A DNA stretch of 64,000 nucleotides from Smallanthus sonchifolius (Eukaryota > Streptophyta > Magnoliopsida > Asterales > Asteraceae), in the NCBI GenBank assembly GCA_023525975.1, contig CM042035.1, positions 27,557,001 through 27,621,000 of the forward strand. The letters are read 5' to 3'. Made by a program: the position numbers and the translations under genes. Below are positions 60,221-64,000 of this stretch, piece by piece. Position 1 is the first letter of the stretch, and each line of letters opens with the position of its first letter. Under the pieces are notes generated by a model, which was not told the origin of the DNA, made no database searches, and saw nothing but the letters and a program-made list of their open reading frames with translations.

Positions 60221-60588
60221 GAAATAACTCCTTCATTTCTTTTACTTTATCTCCTTCCACACCGGACTCATTTTTACTTGCATGCTCCTCTTGCACGCTC
60301 CTTCCGTGTTACGTCAACACGCGCGTCACTCGTTGGCGAGCGTTTAGTTCTTATAATTTCTTGTACAAAACATAGTCCCACGCTCACCTGGGGCATAAAA
60401 ATAATTGACTAGTATATGAAGACACACACGTTCCACCCGATGTCTAAACGTGCGTCACCCGCAATCGGGCGTTCCCCGACACGTGACCCGCGCGCTCAAG
60501 TCTTTATGTACGTTGACCTTTTTTTGACAAAAACTCGTTACGCCCACGCCCGCTTGCATTATAATCAACGGGTGACGTTGTATAGTGT

Positions 60589-60596
60589 AAAAAAAA
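60589..60596 (-). terminator. Distal T8 run serving copy 120
   Basis: Second T-run of the unit. In copy 120 the proximal run is broken (RNA sense CCCCATTATAAAG), so this is the first T4-or-longer stretch a polymerase would meet. Confidence 0.6.
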
Positions 60597-60611
60597 TCAT
60601 AACTTTATAAT

Positions 60612-60728
60612 GGGGTTGCAACACGAGGACTTCCCAGGGGGGCACCCATCCTACTACTCTCACCCAAGCACGCTTAACTGCGGAGTTCTGTTGGGAACCG
60701 GTGCTTTAGTGCTGGTATGATCGCAACC
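60612..60728 (-). pseudogene. 5S copy 120, probable pseudogene
   Basis: 117 nt. Three bases are missing beside the intermediate element (cctactactctcaccc) and box C is altered (ggggggcaccc). C67T, ttgggaaccgg at 29-39, and the proximal T-run is broken. Several independent lesions make a functional product unlikely. Confidence 0.75.
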
Positions 60729-61117
60729 GAAATAACTCCTTCATTCTATTACTTTATCCCCTTCCACAACGGACTCATTTTTACTTGCATTCTCCTCCTG
60801 CGCGCGCGTTCCGCCCTACGTCAATACGCGCGTCACTCGCTGGCGAGCGTTTAGTTCCTATACTTCCTTGTACAAAACATAGTCACACGCTCACCCGGGG
60901 CGTAAAAATAATTGACTAGTATATGAAGACACACGCGTTCCACCCGACGTCTAAACATGCGTCAACCGCGATCGGGCGTTCCGCGACACATGACCCGCGT
61001 GCCCGAGTCTTTAAGTACGTTGACCGTTTTTTGACAAAAACTCGTTACGCCCACGCCCGCTTACATAATAATCAACGGGTGACGTCGTATAGAGTAAAAA
61101 AATCATAACTTAAAAAA

Positions 61118-61237
61118 GGGGTTGCAACACGCGGACTTCCCAGGACGTCATCCATCCTAGTACTACTCTCGCCCAAGCACGGTTAACAGCGGAGTTCTCA
61201 TGAGATCCGGTGCTTTAGTGCTGGTATGATCGCAACC
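61118..61237 (-). rRNA. 5S rRNA: 5S rRNA copy 121
   Basis: Type D; box A change (cacggttaac), box C change (cgtcatcc), cacgcgg. Degenerate but full length. Confidence 0.89.
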
Positions 61238-61375
61238 GAAATGACTCCATAATTCTATTACTTTATCCCCTTCCACAACGGACTCATTTTTACTTGCATT
61301 CTCGTCTTTCGCGCGCGTTCCGCCTTACGTCAATACGCGCGTCACTCGCTAGCGAGCGTTTAGTTCCTATACTTC

Positions 61376-61400
61376 CTTGTACAAGTTAAAATAATTGACT
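61376..61400. other. Short spacer deletion junction (484 bp unit)
   Basis: cttgtacaa is followed directly by gttaaaataattgactcg; the catagtc...cggggc stretch is missing, shortening the unit by about 26 bp. Confidence 0.8.
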
Positions 61401-61602
61401 CGTATATGAAGACACACGCGTTCCACCCGACGTCTAAACGTGCATCACCCGTGATCGGGCATTCCCCGACACGTTACTCGCGCGCCCGAGCCTTTACGTA
61501 CGTTGACCGTTTTTTGACAAAAACTCGTTACGCCAACGCCCGCTTGCATCATAATCAATGGGTGACGTTGTATAGAGTAAAAAAAAATCATAACTTAAAA
61601 AA

Positions 61603-61721
61603 GGGGTTTAAACACGAGGATTTCCCAGGGGTAACCCATCCTAGTACTACTCTCGCCCAAGCACGCTTAACTGCGGAGTTCTGATGGGATCCGGTGATTT
61701 ATTGTTGGTATGATCGCAACC
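61603..61721 (-). rRNA. 5S rRNA: 5S rRNA copy 122
   Basis: G25T; helix I 3' strand altered (ggtttaaacac), attgttgg at 14-22, box C gtaaccc (G89T). Confidence 0.89.
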
Positions 61722-62113
61722 GAATTAACTCGTTCATTCTCTTACTTTATCCCATTCCGCACCGGACTCATTTTTACTTGCATGATCCTCTTGCATGCGC
61801 GTTCCGCCTTACGTCAACACACGCGTCAACTGCTGGCGAGCGTTTAGTTCTTATACTTCCTTGTACAAAACATAGTCCCACGCTCACCCGGGGCGTAAAA
61901 ATAGTTGACTAGTATATGAAGACACACGCGTTCCACCCGACGTCTAAACGTGCGTCACCCGCGATCGGGCGTTCCCCGACACGCGACCCGCGCGCCCGAG
62001 TCTTTACGTACGTTGACATTTTTTTTTGACAAAAACTCGTTACGCCCACGCCCGCTTGCATAATAATCAACGGTTGAAGTTGTATAGAGTAAAAAAAATC
62101 ATAACTTAAAAAG

Positions 62114-62233
62114 GGGGTTGCAACACGAGGACTTCTTAGGGGGTCACCCATCCTAGTACTACTCTCACCCAAGCACGGTTAACTGCGGAGTTCTGATGGG
62201 ATCCGGTGCTTCAGTGCGGGTATGATCGCAACC
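62114..62233 (-). rRNA. 5S rRNA: 5S rRNA copy 123
   Basis: Box A change (cacggtta), C67T, gcttcagtgcgg; -1 base is A instead of C; terminator T5. Confidence 0.9.
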
Positions 62234-62617
62234 TAAATGACTCCTTCATTCTATTACTTTATCCCTTTCCACAACGGACTCATTTTTACTTGCATTCTCC
62301 TCTTTCGCGCATGTTCCGCCTTACGTCAACACGCTTGTCACTTGCTGGCGAGCGTTTAGTTCTTATACTTCCTTGTACAAAACATAGTCACACGCTCACC
62401 CGGGGCGTAAAAGTAATTGACTAGTATATGAAGTCACACGCGTTCCACCCGACGTCTAAGCTTGCGTCTCCCGCTATCGGGCGTTCCGCGACACATGACC
62501 CGCGCGCCCGAGTCTTTAAGTACGTTGACCTTTTTTTGACAAAAACTCGTTACGCCCACGCCCGCTTACATAATAATCAACGGGTGACGTTGTATAGAGT
62601 AAAAGAAATCATAACTT

Positions 62618-62623
62618 AAAAAA
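62618..62623 (-). terminator. Proximal Pol III terminator (example, copy 124)
   Basis: Six A on the plus strand directly beside the gene, i.e. T6 right after the 3' CCCC in RNA sense. Present in most units. Confidence 0.85.
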
Positions 62624-62743
62624 GGGGTTGCAAAACGAGGACTTCCCAGGGGGTCACCCATCCTAGTAATACTCTCGCCCAAGCCCGCTTAACTGCGGAG
62701 TTCTGATGGGATCCGGTGCTTTAGTGCTGGTATGATCGCAACC
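62624..62743 (-). rRNA. 5S rRNA: 5S rRNA copy 124
   Basis: Type A, 120 nt; one change at the 3' end (gcaaaacg). Full promoter flank and T6 terminator. Confidence 0.94.
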
Positions 62744-62819
62744 GAAATAACTCCTTCATTTTATTACTTTATCTCCTTCCACATCGGACTCATTTTTACT
62801 TGCATGTTCCTCTTGCGCG

Positions 62820-62911
62820 CGCGTTCCGCCTTACATCAACACGCGCGTCACCCGCTGGCGAGCGTTTAGTTCTTATACTTTCTTGTACAAAACATAGTCC
62901 CACGCTCACCC
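62820..62911. repeat. Spacer internal duplication, left half
   Basis: cgcgttccgccttacatcaa...gcgtcacccgctggcgagcg aligns with the block beginning 129 bp further right, and tgtacaaaacatag...ccacgctcaccc aligns with a block 162 bp further right. The pattern is present in essentially every spacer. Confidence 0.6.
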
Positions 62912-62948
62912 GGGGCGTAAAAATAATTGACTAGTATATGAAGACACA

Positions 62949-63074
62949 CGCGTTCCACCCGATGTCTAAACGTGCGTCACCCGCAATCGGGCGTTCCACG
63001 ACACGTGATCTGCGCGCTCGAGTCTTTATGTACGTTGACCTTTTTTTGACAAAAACTCGTTACGCCCACGCCCG
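62949..63074. repeat. Spacer internal duplication, right half
   Basis: cgcgttccacccgatgtcta...gcgtcacccgcaatcgggcg and tgacaaaaactcg...cccacgccc match the left half. The right half has about 33 bp more between its two blocks. Confidence 0.6.
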
Positions 63075-63154
63075 CTTGCATTATAATCAATGGGTGACGT
63101 TGTATAGTGTAAAAAAATCATAACTTTAAAATGGGGTTGCAACACGAGGACTTC

Positions 63155-63172
63155 CCAGGGGTCACCCATCCT
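63155..63172 (-). promoter_or_regulatory. 5S internal promoter box C (example, copy 125)
   Basis: RNA-sense AGGATGGGTGACCCCTGG, the TFIIIA contact region; four C where most plants read CTCC, so one base shorter. Confidence 0.8.
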
Positions 63173-63179
63173 AGTACTA

Positions 63180-63185
63180 CTCTCG
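63180..63185 (-). promoter_or_regulatory. 5S intermediate element (example, copy 125)
   Basis: RNA-sense CGAGAG at positions 67-72, between boxes A and C. Confidence 0.75.
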
Positions 63186-63187
63186 CC

Positions 63188-63202
63188 CAAGCACGCTTAA
63201 CT
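63188..63202 (-). promoter_or_regulatory. 5S internal promoter box A (example, copy 125)
   Basis: RNA-sense AGTTAAGCGTGCTTG, identical to the plant consensus. Confidence 0.85.
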
Positions 63203-63251
63203 GCGGAGTTCTGATGGGATCCGGTGCTTTAGTGCAGGTATGATCGCAACC

Positions 63252-63280
63252 GAAATAACTCCTTCATTCTATTACTTTAT
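63252..63280 (-). promoter_or_regulatory. 5S upstream promoter region (example, copy 125)
   Basis: In RNA sense the flank has C at -1, GG at -11/-10 and an AT-rich ATAAAGTAAT at about -29 to -20 (63271-63280). This matches the plant 5S pattern of a TATA-like block near -28, a GC pair near -12 and C at -1. Nearly all copies keep it; copies 20, 123 and 126 have lost the -1 C. Confidence 0.7.
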
Positions 63281-63640
63281 CCCCTTCCACAACGGACTCA
63301 TTTTTACTTGCATGCTCCTCTTGCGCGCGCGTTCCGCCTTACATGAACACGCGCGTCACCCGCTGACGAGCGTTTAGTTCTCATACTTCCTTGTACAAAA
63401 CATAGTCCCACGCTCAAACGGGGCGTAAAAATAATTGACTAGTATATGAAGACACACGCGTTCCACCCGACGTCTAAACGTGCGACACCCGTGATCGGGC
63501 TTTCCCCGACACATTACCCGCGCGCCCGTGTCTTTACGTACGTTGGCCGTTTTTTGACAAAAACTCGTTACGCCAACGCCCGCTTGCATCTTAACCAACG
63601 GGTGACGTTGTATAGAGTAAAAAAATCATAACTTAAAAAA

Positions 63641-63756
63641 GGGGTTGCAACACGACGACTTCCCAGGGGTCCATCCTAGTACTACTCTCGCCAAAGCATG
63701 CTTAACTACGGAGTTCTGATGAGATCCGGTGATTTAGTGCTTCTATGATCGCAACC
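63641..63756 (-). pseudogene. 5S copy 126, probable pseudogene
   Basis: 116 nt. Box C has lost three bases (RNA sense GGATGGACCCC), removing the GTGA core used by TFIIIA; box A has G58A, G66T and C49T; C35T; -1 base is A. Likely inactive. Confidence 0.75.
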
Positions 63757-64000
63757 TAATTAACTCCTTCATTCTATTACTTTATCCCATTCCACACCGG
63801 ACTCATTTTTACTTGCATGCTCCTCTTGCGTGCGCGTTCCGCCTTACGTCAACACACGCGTCACCCGCTGGCGAGCGTTTAGTTCTTATACTTCCTTGTT
63901 CAAAACATAGTCCCACGCTCACCCGGGGCGTAAAAATAATTGACTACTATATGAAGACACACGCGTTCCACCGAACGTCTAAACGTGCGTCACCCGCGAT
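63757..64000. other. Partial spacer at right edge
   Basis: Upstream flank of copy 126 and following spacer, cut at the window end inside CpG-rich block 2. Confidence 0.9.

Larger units (their letters stand above)
62744..63132. repeat. Spacer, representative description
   Basis: Stands for the ~390 bp spacers between genes. Left to right: 62744-62772 5' flank of copy 124 with TATA-like block 62763-62772; 62820-62868 CpG-rich block 1; 62884-62911 acaaaac block; 62912-62940 cggggcgtaaaaataattgac and tatatgaag; 62949-62997 CpG-rich block 2; 63040-63074 T-run and acaaaaactcg block; 63111-63132 the two A-runs that act as T terminators for copy 125. No gene or element other than these was recognised in any spacer. 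Confidence 0.8.
63133..63251 (-). rRNA. 5S rRNA: 5S rRNA copy 125, reference description
   Basis: One of the copies closest to the general plant 5S sequence: box A, intermediate element and box C are all consensus; the only clear changes are A16T and one C fewer in the 91-95 run (119 nt). The RNA starts GGTTGCGATC and ends GTTGCAACCCC, so helix I pairs GGTTGC with GCAACC. The exact mature 3' end is uncertain by one to three bases. 5' flank has C at -1 and an AT-rich block near -28. The 3' flank reads CCCCATTTTAAAG, a weaker T4 stop, backed by a T7 run. The product would be the structural 5S RNA of the large ribosomal subunit, bound by L5 and TFIIIA. Confidence 0.95.
1..64000 (-). repeat. Tandem 5S rDNA array, 126 copies, ~510 bp period
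   Basis: The whole window is head-to-tail 5S rDNA units. Distances between successive gene 5' ends are almost all 503-515 bp. Exceptions are 441 (gene deletion), 447 x2, 464, 465 and 484 (spacer deletions) and 562 (51 bp duplication). All genes share one orientation; no inversion, transposon or unrelated insertion interrupts the array, and both ends of the window lie inside spacer, so the array continues outward. In plants 5S rRNA is transcribed by RNA polymerase III with TFIIIA/TFIIIC and joins the large ribosomal subunit. Such arrays usually contain many silent copies; which units here are active cannot be read from sequence. Confidence 0.98.

Noticed and set aside
23..63631. A recurring plus-strand open frame of about 61-63 codons starting MKTHAFHP, in most units
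   Set aside because: It lies wholly in the 5S spacer, starts and stops at repeated spacer motifs, is broken by one-base indels in many units, and differences do not favour silent changes. Its recurrence only reflects the tandem repeat.
1..64000. CRISPR array, because of the regular repeats
   Set aside because: Repeats are ~510 bp with a land-plant 5S gene in each; no short direct repeats with unique spacers and no cas genes.
1..64000. Centromeric-type satellite DNA with higher-order repeats
   Set aside because: The higher-order structure is similar, but every unit holds a recognisable 5S gene with promoter and terminator, so this is rDNA.
1..64000. Cassandra-type retroelements, which carry 5S-like sequence in plants
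   Set aside because: No LTR pair, primer binding site or polypurine tract; units are head-to-tail without target-site duplications and with full 5S genes.
1..64000. Genus or species assignment from the spacer
   Set aside because: I do not recognise the spacer; only the land-plant 5S gene is diagnostic.

Overview
The window is one uninterrupted tandem array of nuclear 5S ribosomal RNA genes from a land plant, most likely an angiosperm. I count 126 gene copies, all on the minus strand, one every ~510 bp (about 119-120 bp of gene plus ~390 bp of spacer). One copy (20591-20641) is clearly truncated, and a few others carry lesions that probably make them non-functional. No protein-coding gene, tRNA, transposon or 45S rDNA was found. 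The plant assignment rests on the gene: in RNA sense the internal promoter (box A AGTTAAGCGTGCTTG, intermediate element CGAGAG, box C AGGATGGGTGACC) and the GGATCCCATC arm match the land-plant 5S consensus. The species cannot be named from this sequence.

Each unit, read in the direction of 5S transcription (right to left), has an AT-rich TATA-like block at about -29 to -20, a C at -1, the 5S gene, a first T6 Pol III terminator directly after the 3' CCCC, a second T7-T8 run about 9-10 bp further on, then a CpG-rich spacer. The spacer contains an old internal duplication (two related ~50 bp blocks 129 bp apart, plus a second pair 162 bp apart).

Numbering used in the entries: RNA-sense positions 1-120 of a full-length array copy (G1 = 5' end; box A ~50-64, intermediate element ~67-72, box C ~80-97). 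Types: A = T59G + G75T; B = G58A + G89A; C = G87T or G87C; D = C35T; E = G25T + A50T with box C largely intact. '4C' means the C91-95 run has four C instead of five, giving 119 nt.

Layout: the array is a mosaic of local higher-order repeats (HORs). 1238-4292 is a trimer x2. 5433-6841 recurs at 8491-9899. 11937-13970 is a dimer x2. 14-25 kb is a patchwork of displaced multi-unit duplications carrying types B and C. 27648-32922 alternates types E and D in a ~1020 bp dimer. 34331-39977 is a 2508 bp pentamer. 43190-50190 is a ~3.5 kb heptamer x2. 49533-60220 is a 3562-3564 bp heptamer x3, the last copy with a patched (chimeric) monomer. 60221-64000 is diverged, partly degenerate units. This pattern fits unequal crossing-over of multi-unit blocks plus short gene-conversion patches, rather than homogenisation one monomer at a time.

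The many 60-140 codon plus-strand and minus-strand open frames are by-products of the repeated spacer and are not annotated as genes.
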